A stretch of DNA of 10,242 bases from JAZKFT01 sp043760535 (lineage in GTDB: Bacteria > Bacteroidota > Bacteroidia > Chitinophagales > Chitinophagaceae), in contig JAYUOV010000232.1 in NCBI GenBank assembly GCA_043760535.1, forward strand, positions 1-10,242. The letters run 5' to 3'. The notes beneath the pieces are model-generated. The model saw only the letters and a list, made by a program, of their open reading frames with translations. It did no database searches and was not told the DNA's origin. Below, piece by piece: positions 1 through 5,846 of this stretch. How positions within the stretch are numbered: position 1 is the stretch's first letter; every line of letters begins with the position of its first letter. A program made the translations under genes and the position numbers.

Positions 1-1432
1 TGCAGTGGCTGCAGGTGCTACAAATGCCTTATTTTCTAGTGCCATTTCAAGAGGGTTAATGGAAGCCGGCGAATTTCAGCGGGTACAAGCTTTGTACGCC
101 GACTTGTACGGACAGCATTTTGCTACTTCTCAGGGTTATTTTTTTAGCGACCGCTACCAAATAAACCAAGGATGGCTTGATTTTGGGTGGAACCTGTTTT
201 ACCCACGTGACATCAAAAACCTGGTGGATATTTCTAAAAGTGCAAACGCCAACAATAACCAAAAGCAAATTGCCCGCATTTGGAAGGTGTTTCTTTTTCA
301 CAGAATGGTAGATTTTTATGGCGACATACCCTACTTCAGCGCTGGCGACCCTACAAAATCAGAAAAGTACGACAGCCAAAAGGACATTTACTACGACATG
401 TTTAAAGAACTGGACGAAGCAGCTAAAGCCATTGATGGTGGCCCCTCTTACGATACAAAAGATGTAATTTACGCTGGCAATACAAATAACTGGAAAAAAT
501 TAGCCCAAACTTTACGCCTTCGTTTGGCCATACGCATCAGCACCAAAGACCCAGGCAAAGCAAAAACAGAAGGTGAAGCTGCCATTGCAGCGGGCATATT
601 TAGTAACAACACCGAAAATGCATTGGCAAGAGTGAGCAACATTTTGCCAAATGCTTACAACCAAATTTCTGGTTGGAATGAATTTAGAATGAGTGCTACA
701 AGCGAAAGCCTTCTGGGTGGCTACAAAGATCCCCGCCAGGGTGAGTATTTTGCCCCAGTTGATGGCGGTGGCGATGCATCTTATATTGGAAAGTTCAATG
801 GCGTTCGCAATGGCTCGTCTGACCTAAATGCTACGCCTGAAAACTCTTTCAGAAACAACTCGAATGTTGGCTCACGTTTCACCGTAGCCAACATGAACAG
901 CAATCCCCGCATTGTGCTTACCTATGCCGAAGCCTGCTTTTTGATGGCCGAAGCAAAAATGATGGGTTGGGCTGGTGCAGGCGATGCTGCCACCTGGTAT
1001 GGGCTTGGCATAAGCGCAAGTATGAAACAATTTCTACCATCAGTATCAGATGCGGCTATTGCTGCCTACACGGCTAACAATACCGATTTGCCACTTACGC
1101 CGGCTAACACTACCAGACCAATTAGCACCTTGCCTGTAAGGTTTAGTGCTGTGGCCGCCGAGCAAAGAGAACAAATTCAAATTCAAAAATGGATAGCTAT
1201 CTATCCTGATGGGTTTGAAGCTTGGGCCAATTTTCGTCGCACTGGCTTTCCACGTTTATATGAACCTGCTTCATACGATCCAAGTTCGGATGTACCTGCA
1301 GGACAATTTATACAGCGGATACCTTATACAGACCGTATGAAACAATTGAATGCTACAGGTGTAGCCGCAGCCGAAACCAGAATGGGAGGCAAAGGACAAG
1401 CTGTAAAACTTTGGTTTGCAGGTGGCAACTAA
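1..1432 (+). CDS. SusD/RagB-family outer-membrane nutrient-binding lipoprotein (5' end missing)
   Basis: This is the C-terminal part of a SusD-like protein, the surface lipoprotein that captures oligosaccharides or peptides and hands them to a partner SusC-type TonB-dependent channel. The frame is open to the first base of the window, so the N-terminus, signal peptide and lipobox lie outside; the GTG at 5 is internal. The 475 visible residues resemble the SusD-like_2 group: a 'FHRMVDFYGDIPYF' segment near residue 100, 'NNWKKLAQTLRLRLAIRI' near 160-180, 'LTYAEACFLMAEAKMMGW' near 305-322, and 'QKWIAIYPDGFEAWANFRRTGFPRL' split across about 395-420, close to the C-terminus. These helical TPR-like and C-terminal signatures are typical of the family. 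A susC gene is expected immediately upstream, outside the window. The gene is closed by a strong hairpin terminator, so it is probably last in its operon. The ligand cannot be told from the sequence. Confidence 0.9.
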   Translation, partial: AVAAGATNALFSSAISRGLMEAGEFQRVQALYADLYGQHFATSQGYFFSDRYQINQGWLDFGWNLFYPRDIKNLVDISKSANANNNQKQIARIWKVFLFHRMVDFYGDIPYFSAGDPTKSEKYDSQKDIYYDMFKELDEAAKAIDGGPSYDTKDVIYAGNTNNWKKLAQTLRLRLAIRISTKDPGKAKTEGEAAIAAGIFSNNTENALARVSNILPNAYNQISGWNEFRMSATSESLLGGYKDPRQGEYFAPVDGGGDASYIGKFNGVRNGSSDLNATPENSFRNNSNVGSRFTVANMNSNPRIVLTYAEACFLMAEAKMMGWAGAGDAATWYGLGISASMKQFLPSVSDAAIAAYTANNTDLPLTPANTTRPISTLPVRFSAVAAEQREQIQIQKWIAIYPDGFEAWANFRRTGFPRLYEPASYDPSSDVPAGQFIQRIPYTDRMKQLNATGVAAAETRMGGKGQAVKLWFAGGN

Positions 1433-1454
1433 AGCAAAAAAATAAATGATAAAG

Positions 1455-1495
1455 AAACAGGCTGCTAATTTTTCATTAAGCAGCCTGTTTTTTTT
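1455..1495 (+). terminator. intrinsic terminator of the SusD-like gene
   Basis: A perfect 12-bp stem pairs AAACAGGCTGCT (1455-1466) with AGCAGCCTGTTT (1479-1490) around a 12-nt loop. The 3' arm runs into eight consecutive T (1488-1495). It begins 22 nt after the SusD-like stop codon, the expected place for Rho-independent termination. Confidence 0.9.
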
Positions 1496-1802
1496 ATAAT
1501 ACTCCAAAAAATTTCAATCCAGCTCATTAAAGTTCAGTTATTTAATATGCTATATTTTCTTACATACTGTGCGATACATTAAAATAATATAATGGTAAGG
1601 TCGCCATTATATAAACATAATACAATAAAGATTTGTAGCCGTGGTCTGCGTCTTAACCTTTAATTAACTATAAGACGTTCCTCGGTTATCGATTATTTTT
1701 TTTAAAACCTATCAAGATGTAATTATGTGTTTTAAAAGGCATTAAACGCTTGTCTTGTAAGGATGAAGGCCACAGGAGAAAAATAATATTTTATACAAAA
1801 AA
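1496..1802. other. gene-free interval between convergent genes
   Basis: The SusD-like gene (+) and the barrel gene (-) converge here. The sequence is AT-rich and holds no ORF that looks coding on either strand. The only clear structure is the inverted repeat at 1587-1612. No intrinsic terminator for the minus-strand gene is evident beyond its stop at 1803; the run near 1785-1800 is an all-A/T palindrome without a stable stem. Confidence 0.6.
1587..1612. repeat. 9-bp inverted repeat
   Basis: ATATAATGG (1587-1595) and CCATTATAT (1604-1612) are perfect inverted copies around the 8-nt spacer TAAGGTCG. No T-tract follows, so it is a poor terminator. It lies about 190 bp past the 3' end of the minus-strand barrel gene; its role is unknown. 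Confidence 0.6.
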
Positions 1803-2654
1803 TTACTTTCTTTTTAACCGTAAATAAGCCAGATAGCCAAGTTTAAATTGCAGAACATTGAGCGGTTTACTGTATAATTCTGCAATACGATGCTGATGGG
1901 TATTTTGGGTACTCGCATTTATAAATGTAACGTTTATGGGTTTTGCATCAGCCGACAATGGTGTTGGTGCATTGTGATTGTGTAAGTGATTAACGTTCAC
2001 ATAATCTATTGTATTTCCTCTCGTATGTGAAATTGAAATATCAATAAAACTTCTCTTATTACTTGTATTTGTACCTACATGTAACCTAAAGCCCAAACCA
2101 TAGCCCCAGTATAAAGTACCATCACCTGCTATGGTTTCATTTTCTAATACCCTACAGGCTTCAGGGTCTTTAGGGTCAAGTACATTAAAACTGCTAGTCA
2201 TTTCCAAATAGCCCAACTTGGCCAACACGTATGGCTGAAATTTACCCTTGGAATTAAACAAATAATTGGCAAACATTCCGGCTTGAGCCACATCGCTGTT
2301 ATAATTTACAGTAGTATTTATATAATTACCACCTTGCCTGTAATTAATACCAAAATTTTTGGAAGCATATAAGCCATAAGTAAAATCAATACCCATTTGT
2401 AAATTGGGTGAAATAAAATTTAAAGGTAAGCTACTGTTAAGGCTTATGCTATGTATGGGGCTCATGCCTTTTGTCATGCTGCCAGTTGGTAAACCAAACT
2501 CATAACCTACACCAAAAGTTATAAATTTTCTCGTAAAACTAATAGGTGGTGGCTTTTCAATATTTGTGTTAAAATTAAAAATGCTATCCATTTCTTTTTG
2601 GCTAAAACATGTGCAGCTAAAAACCCAACTTATAATAAAGATAAATATTTTCAT
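1803..2654 (-). CDS. probable outer-membrane beta-barrel protein, function unknown
   Basis: The 283-residue product opens with a hydrophobic signal peptide (MKIFIFIISWVF...) ending in 'CFSQ', with cleavage plausible before Gln19. The cysteines at 14 and 16 do not make a standard lipobox. The rest alternates polar and hydrophobic residues with glycine and aromatics, as in barrel strands: 'FITFGVGYEFGLPTG' near 45-59, 'LQMGIDFTYGLYASKNFG', 'AQAGMFANYLF', 'FQPYVLAKLGYLEM', 'TLYWGYGLGFRLHVG', 'SFIDISISHTRG' and a final 'LNVLQFKLGYLAYLRL'. This fits a small barrel of about eight strands. A His-rich loop ('NHLHNHNAP') sits near residue 225. The start is supported by the signal peptide directly behind the only suitable ATG. 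The gene is visibly more AT-rich than its SusD-like and dapF neighbours and is a single-gene unit. I do not recognise a named family. Confidence 0.75.
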   Translation of the reverse strand: MKIFIFIISWVFSCTCFSQKEMDSIFNFNTNIEKPPPISFTRKFITFGVGYEFGLPTGSMTKGMSPIHSISLNSSLPLNFISPNLQMGIDFTYGLYASKNFGINYRQGGNYINTTVNYNSDVAQAGMFANYLFNSKGKFQPYVLAKLGYLEMTSSFNVLDPKDPEACRVLENETIAGDGTLYWGYGLGFRLHVGTNTSNKRSFIDISISHTRGNTIDYVNVNHLHNHNAPTPLSADAKPINVTFINASTQNTHQHRIAELYSKPLNVLQFKLGYLAYLRLKRK

Positions 2655-2711
2655 ATAATTAATGTTTTAAATGCAGGCTGAAAAGTAGAATACAATACAA
2701 AACAGGTGACA

Positions 2712-2730
2712 AAAACCATTGAGTGGTTTT
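2712..2730 (-). terminator. weak A/T-rich hairpin, possible terminator
   Basis: On the minus strand AAAACCA (2730-2724) pairs with TGGTTTT (2718-2712) around a 5-nt loop, and the 3' arm continues as a T run (TGGTTTTTG). It could stop transcripts coming down from dapF before the barrel gene at 2654. The stem has only two G-C pairs and lies about 420 nt from the dapF stop, so the call is tentative. Confidence 0.3.
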
Positions 2731-2764
2731 AATATTAAAAATAAAGTTACAATAGTAATTTGTA

Positions 2765-2793
2765 ACCTTAATCGGTTTTTTACTGGTTAAGGT
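2765..2793 (+). repeat. inverted repeat able to form a hairpin
   Basis: ACCTTAA (2765-2771) and TTAAGGT (2787-2793) are perfect inverted copies. As + strand RNA the stem would extend inward by four more pairs (TCGG with CTGG, two of them G-U) around a T-rich 7-nt loop. No gene on the + strand is nearby, so its role is unknown. Confidence 0.45.
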
Positions 2794-3081
2794 CTGTGGG
2801 TTTCTCAAATTTATAGTAAGTAAACACTTAGATGAAGGGGCAAAGAACCGATCAGCCCTGCCTAGCTGGTAACAATGCCTACGACTTGAATCGTATATCC
2901 ACCCTGTCCTTAAGCTTTATACTATGTGTAGCACCCACCGTATGCTCAATATTGTATTATAAAAACATATTGTAATCCGTAGAATTATCCGCAGCTATAA
3001 CTTGTGCCACACCGATTATATAGACCAAGCATACAACGTTTCTCTTTTGTTTCATTTCAGGTTAACGGATTCAAATAAGTT

Positions 3082-3096
3082 ATTACAAAATGTAAT
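3082..3096. repeat. short palindrome ATTACA-AAA-TGTAAT
   Basis: A perfect 6-bp inverted repeat with a 3-nt centre, about 57 bp past the dapF stop codon. It resembles a small operator or hairpin, but no promoter or gene is placed to use it. Confidence 0.35.
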
Positions 3097-3152
3097 GAGC
3101 CTACGGCTTTGGAACCTTAAGTTGATGGGGTGATATGCCCACGAAATGCAAT

Positions 3153-3926
3153 TTAAAACGCCCCTTTAAACACTTTAACCGCAGGGCCACATAGCCATAT
3201 ATTATCGAATGTTTCGTCGCCCAGTTTGTCGTATTCTACAAATAGATCGCCGCCAAGGGTTTTAATATCGATGTGGTTAAAGCCACGGTCGTTGTGGGCG
3301 TTTACAATGGCGGCTGCGGTTACGCCGGTGCCGCAGCTAAAGGTTTCGTCTTCCACACCCCGCTCGTAGGTGCGTACAAAAATTTGGTCTTCGCTAAGCA
3401 CTTCTACAAAGTTTACGTTAACGCCTTCGGCTTTAAATGTATCGCTGTTGCGTATGTCGTGGCCTGTTTTATATACTGGGTATGTATCCAGGTCGGTTAC
3501 CATTTTTATAAAATGTGGTGAGCCGGTATTCAGCAGTTCGTAGCTGCTGTGGTTTTCTACGGTGTGTACATCCTGCATTTTTAAACGTACCAGTTTTTTA
3601 TCATCTATCCAGGCTTTGTGCGGGCCATCACTAGCTATAAAAAGGTACTCCTGTTTGTGTATGCCCAGGTCGTAGGCAAACTGGGTAATGCAGCGGCCGC
3701 CATTGCCACACATGCTGCCGGTATTACCATCCGCATTGTAGTACACCATTTTAAAATCGTACCCGTCTGCCAGTTCCAGCAGCATCAGGCCATCGGCACC
3801 TATACCAAAGCGGCGATGGCATAGCTTGGCTATTTGTTTGGTGCTAAGGGTTACGGTATTGCTGCGGTTGTCTATCAATATAAAATCGTTTCCGGTGCCG
3901 TGGTATTTGGAGAAATGGGTACTCAT
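3153..3926 (-). CDS. dapF: diaminopimelate epimerase
   Basis: DapF interconverts LL- and meso-diaminopimelate without a cofactor, the penultimate step to lysine and the step that supplies meso-DAP for peptidoglycan; it is cytoplasmic. The 257-residue product has the N-terminal 'KYHGTGNDFILID' (residues 7-19), the first catalytic site 'SMCGNGGRC' with Cys73, and the second site 'SCGTGVTAAA' with Cys198. These are the two active-site thiols that swap a proton. 'RGVEDET' before Cys198 is the usual substrate-binding stretch. The frame is open upstream to 4040, but those 38 extra codons read through a tandem DNA repeat and a palindrome and give a Thr/His/Asn-rich nonsense extension. The ATG at 3926, seven codons before GTGND, matches the family. 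There is no Shine-Dalgarno site. dapF lies 255 bp downstream of the nucleoside phosphorylase gene on the same strand; no promoter stands out. Confidence 0.96.
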   Translation of the reverse strand: MSTHFSKYHGTGNDFILIDNRSNTVTLSTKQIAKLCHRRFGIGADGLMLLELADGYDFKMVYYNADGNTGSMCGNGGRCITQFAYDLGIHKQEYLFIASDGPHKAWIDDKKLVRLKMQDVHTVENHSSYELLNTGSPHFIKMVTDLDTYPVYKTGHDIRNSDTFKAEGVNVNFVEVLSEDQIFVRTYERGVEDETFSCGTGVTAAAIVNAHNDRGFNHIDIKTLGGDLFVEYDKLGDETFDNIWLCGPAVKVFKGAF

Positions 3927-3930
3927 TTTT

Positions 3931-4028
3931 GATGTATGATTTTTGACGTATGATTTGTGATGTGTGATTTGTGATGTGTGATTTGTGATGTGTGATGTCT
4001 GATTTGTTGTGGCCGATTTGCGATTTTG
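3931..4028. repeat. tandem array of 14-nt units abutting the dapF start
   Basis: Seven consecutive 14-nt units run from 3931 to 4028, with consensus GATGTGTGATTTGT on the + strand. Units at 3959 and 3973 are identical; those at 3931, 3945 and 3987 differ at one to four positions; the two at 4001 and 4015 are degenerate. The array ends 4 bp upstream of the dapF start codon, so it forms the leader of any dapF transcript. The unit length is not a multiple of three, which argues against it being coding. Confidence 0.85.
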
Positions 4029-4031
4029 TAG

Positions 4032-4050
4032 AGACGCCATGCTGGCGTCT
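4032..4050. repeat. palindrome AGACGCCA-TGC-TGGCGTCT
   Basis: An 8-bp perfect inverted repeat with a 3-nt centre, preceded by GTAG on the left side. It resembles the 'GTAGAGACG...CGTCTCTAC' intergenic palindromes that recur in Bacteroidota and cyanobacterial genomes (recalled, not searched). It immediately follows the 14-nt array. Confidence 0.6.
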
Positions 4051-4181
4051 GACTATAACCGATAAAACTGTACCAGATAAGGTAGCGATTTCTGACGGTT
4101 TAATAGTAGCACAAAACTTGAACGGAGCGTCGCCAATGTCGCCATTTAGTAGTTCAAATGCCGGGCTCCAAAAGATTTTTT
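4051..4181. repeat. possible dispersed intergenic repeat block
   Basis: This 131-bp block between the phosphorylase stop and the palindrome codes for nothing recognisable. On the minus strand it contains GGAGC and GCTCC arms about 35 nt apart, two near copies of TGGCGAC, and a TACC/GGTA mini-hairpin. It looks like part of a mobile or REP-like element ending in the palindrome. That it is repeated elsewhere in the genome is an inference. Confidence 0.35.
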
Positions 4182-5057
4182 TTATATCCCTGAAATTACT
4201 TCCAACGATTTTTTTATCAGGTTCTCAACTGCTGCACCGCTGTTTTTAGAAAAGGTTTTGGTTATGCGGTTGGCTACTATTACACTCAGGCTAAGGCATT
4301 GGTGGCCCAGTAGTTTACCCAGGCCGTAAATACCTGCTGTTTCCATTTCGAAATTGGTAATGCGGTGCGGCCCAAACTGGAATTTGGTTAGGGCATCTAT
4401 AAGATTGGGTTGCTTTAGCCCAAGACGTAAAACCCTGCCCTGCGGCCCGTAAAAGCCAGGGCAGGTTACCGTAATGCCCAGATGAAAGCCATCTACAAAG
4501 TGTTTCATTAAACCCACACTTGCGGCACTAATATAGGGCTGCGCAAAATTGGATTGCAACTGTGTATGCGTTACAAACTGCTGTAGCAAAGTTTTCTCTT
4601 CTTCGCTTGGCTCCAGGCGGTAAAAGTTCATCAGGTTATCTATACCAAGGCCGTGGGTACTTGCTACTAAATCGTCGGCTTCAATATCGGCCTGTAAAGA
4701 GCCGGTGGTGCCTATGCGGATAATATTTAAACTGGTAAGTGCTTCTTTTATAGTGCGGCTTTCAAGGTCGATATTTACAAGGGCGTCTAACTCATTGAAT
4801 ACAATATCTATATTATCTGTACCAATTCCGGTGCTTACTACGCTAATGCGTTTGCTGCCTAGCCAGCCAGTGTGGGTTACAAACTCCCGGTGCTGTTGTA
4901 TTACTTCTACTTTATCAAAATGTTTACTCACTTCTTTTACCCTATCCGGGTCGCCTACGGTTATAATGTTATTAGCCAGTTCTTCGGGCTTAAGGTTAAG
5001 GTGGTAAATAGCACCACGGTCGTTCAGTATCAGTTCGCTTTCGGGTATTCTTTGCAT
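4182..5057 (-). CDS. nucleoside phosphorylase, uridine phosphorylase type
   Basis: This cytoplasmic enzyme of the PNP/UDP phosphorylase family splits nucleosides with phosphate into base and ribose-1-phosphate for salvage. Of 291 residues, the phosphate site is visible as 'GDPDRV' (35-40), 'QHREF' (Arg57), 'STGIGTDN' (75-82) and 'RIGTTGS' (Arg114, Thr117). The sugar site is 'FEMET' (Glu237, Met238, Glu239). 'YGPQGR' supplies Gln206 and Arg208, which align with the uracil-reading Gln166 and Arg168 of E. coli Udp, so a pyrimidine preference is inferred. It is longer than E. coli Udp (about 253 aa), with an N-terminal extension and an insert near 140-170, and belongs to the lineage version found in Bacteroidota. 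The start at 5057 leaves a normal N-terminus before 'IYHLNLKPEELANNIITVGDPDRV'. Purine activity cannot be excluded. Confidence 0.88.
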   Translation of the reverse strand: MQRIPESELILNDRGAIYHLNLKPEELANNIITVGDPDRVKEVSKHFDKVEVIQQHREFVTHTGWLGSKRISVVSTGIGTDNIDIVFNELDALVNIDLESRTIKEALTSLNIIRIGTTGSLQADIEADDLVASTHGLGIDNLMNFYRLEPSEEEKTLLQQFVTHTQLQSNFAQPYISAASVGLMKHFVDGFHLGITVTCPGFYGPQGRVLRLGLKQPNLIDALTKFQFGPHRITNFEMETAGIYGLGKLLGHQCLSLSVIVANRITKTFSKNSGAAVENLIKKSLEVISGI

Positions 5058-5167
5058 ACAATTATTTTAAGGCCACTAATTTCGGTTATCATATTTGTAT
5101 TTAGGGGTTTTTCTTATTTGGTTAATAAGCTATCTGTAATTTTTTCTTTTCCCCTGCTTCCTTTATG

Positions 5168-5200
5168 TTTGCAACCGGATAAAAAGTAAGTACCGGTTTG
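5168..5200 (+). promoter_or_regulatory. candidate promoter of tRNA-Cys with an embedded inverted repeat
   Basis: A TTTG (-33-like, 5168-5171) is followed 21 nt later by CCGGTTTG (5193-5200), an imperfect match to the Bacteroidota -7 element TAnnTTTG; a TA sits two bases further left, at 5191. The tRNA begins about 24 nt downstream. AACCGG (5173-5178) and CCGGTT (5193-5198) form an inverted repeat with a 14-nt centre spanning the promoter, suggestive of an operator. Confidence 0.4.
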
Positions 5201-5223
5201 TGTCTTCACGAACCAAAAAAAAT

Positions 5224-5294
5224 GGTACCATGGCCGAGTGGCTAGGCAAAGCTCTGCAAAAGCTTCTACAACAGTTCGAATCTGTTTGGTACCT
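5224..5294 (+). tRNA. tRNA-Cys (anticodon GCA)
   Basis: A complete cloverleaf can be drawn. The acceptor stem pairs GGTACCA (5224-5230) with TGGTACC (5287-5293), 7 of 7. The D-arm is GCC...GGC (5233-5247). The anticodon stem AAGCT/AGCTT (5249-5253, 5261-5265) carries the loop CTGCAAA with anticodon GCA at 5256-5258. The T-arm AACAG/CTGTT (5270-5274, 5282-5286) carries the loop TTCGAAT. The discriminator base T at 5294 is the expected cysteine identity base. The 3' CCA is not encoded (CTC... follows). Confidence 0.97.
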
Positions 5295-5297
5295 CAC

Positions 5298-5335
5298 AAA
5301 AACCTATAGGGTTACAAAAACCTTATAGGTTTTTT
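5298..5335 (+). terminator. intrinsic terminator after tRNA-Cys
   Basis: AAAAACCTATA (5298-5308) pairs with TATAGGTTTTT (5324-5334), an 11-bp stem with a 15-nt loop, and the 3' arm is itself the T run. It starts 4 nt after the tRNA, so the tRNA is its own transcription unit. The membrane protein gene starts only 24 nt further on and needs its own promoter or readthrough. Confidence 0.75.
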
Positions 5336-5358
5336 CATTTGTAAAAAACCAACGGAGT

Positions 5359-5790
5359 ATGAAAAACTGGCAAAAATGGTTGGGCGCTGCCGCTTGTATA
5401 GGTATTATCGCTTCTTGTTTTATGCATTGGGCATATTACCCCGATGTGGCCAAAAGTTTTACCGGTTTCGATTCTTTGGTTAATTATAAAGGCAGAATGG
5501 TACATTATTATGGCCGGCCGGGAAAATACCTTTGTGTTTTTGCATCATTGTGTTTATTGTTCCATTTACTGCCAAAAGTTTGGGCCAAACGTGCCAACCT
5601 TATTTTTGGCTGCCTGGCAATGGCCTTTGCCATAAAAAACTACTTAACTTACTCCAGCGCTTATGTTGGTAACATTCCTCAAAAAGAGTTGGGCATTTAT
5701 TTACTGCTTGGCTGTTCGCTGCTAAATTTGGTTTGTATTATTTTGGTAAAATTGCCGGGTAAAACTGCAACTGAAAATTCGGCCTTATAA
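5359..5790 (+). CDS. four-helix membrane protein, function unknown
   Basis: The 143-residue product has four hydrophobic helices at about residues 8-25, 56-74, 80-97 and 110-132, with short connectors. Between helix 1 and 2 is a soluble segment 'YYPDVAKSFTGFDSLVNYKGRMVHYYGRPGK'-like stretch (residues 26-56, given here only by its key words YPD, FTGF and YGRPGK). 'PKVWAKRAN' sits between helices 2 and 3, and 'NIPQKELGIYLLLG' begins helix 4. I recall similar short membrane proteins with FTGF, YGRPGK and VWAKR words in Chitinophagaceae, always uncharacterised. The start at 5359 puts Lys/Trp before helix 1. There is a GGAG just before the ATG, but it is too close to act as a normal ribosome site. 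The gene stands between the tRNA terminator and the lipoprotein gene; the 56-nt gap to the latter allows co-transcription. Confidence 0.75.
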   Translation: MKNWQKWLGAAACIGIIASCFMHWAYYPDVAKSFTGFDSLVNYKGRMVHYYGRPGKYLCVFASLCLLFHLLPKVWAKRANLIFGCLAMAFAIKNYLTYSSAYVGNIPQKELGIYLLLGCSLLNLVCIILVKLPGKTATENSAL

Positions 5791-5846
5791 ATATTATAGC
5801 CAGCGGCAGCTCTATGACAAGAATGCAAATATTGCCTTTTAGTGAG

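Larger units (their letters stand above)
2655..3152. other. gene-free stretch of about 500 bp with a GC-richer core
   Basis: Between the barrel gene's start and the dapF stop there is no convincing gene. The centre (about 2830-2945) is richer in G+C than its flanks. Only tiny frames are open: 2832-2975 on + (47 codons) and, on -, 2957-3055 (32 codons, beginning MKQKRNVVCLVYIIG, signal-peptide-like). The latter frame continues past a TAA to a TAG at 2879-2881. Hairpin-forming repeats occur at 2712-2730, 2765-2793 and 3082-3096. The core may be a relic of a lost gene or mobile element, or a structured RNA; the sequence alone does not decide. Confidence 0.5.

Noticed and set aside
2655..2745. 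Promoter for the minus-strand barrel gene (TTTTG ... TACTTTTC)
   Set aside because: The -7-like element has a mismatch and the spacing to the nearest TTTG is 22 nt, slightly outside the usual range; not strong enough to list.
2832..2975. 47-codon + strand ORF in the gene-free stretch (begins MKGQRTDQPC)
   Set aside because: No ribosome site, no recognisable similarity, and length within chance expectation; an opposing frame on the other strand is equally open.
3273..3521. Long + strand ORFs antisense to dapF (3273-3521, 3618-3824)
   Set aside because: They are antisense shadows of the strongly supported dapF; their Val/Ala/Gly-rich composition reflects the complementary codons.
3931..4028. 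CRISPR array
   Set aside because: Units are 14 nt and contiguous, without unique spacers, and no cas genes are present.
3927..4040. N-terminal extension of dapF by 38 codons
   Set aside because: It is a translation of the 14-nt array starting inside the AGACGCCA palindrome; the array unit is not a multiple of three and known DapF proteins start just before the GTGND motif.
4705..5189. + strand ORFs overlapping the nucleoside phosphorylase gene
   Set aside because: Antisense shadows of a gene with complete active-site motifs; the 3' part of the 4872-5189 ORF merely runs through AT-rich spacer before the tRNA.
5814..5846. Upstream start (ATG 5814 or 5823) for the lipoprotein gene
   Set aside because: It would place 11 extra residues with Pro and Glu before the charged n-region and put the lipobox Cys at 34; the ATG at 5847 gives a standard 22-residue signal.
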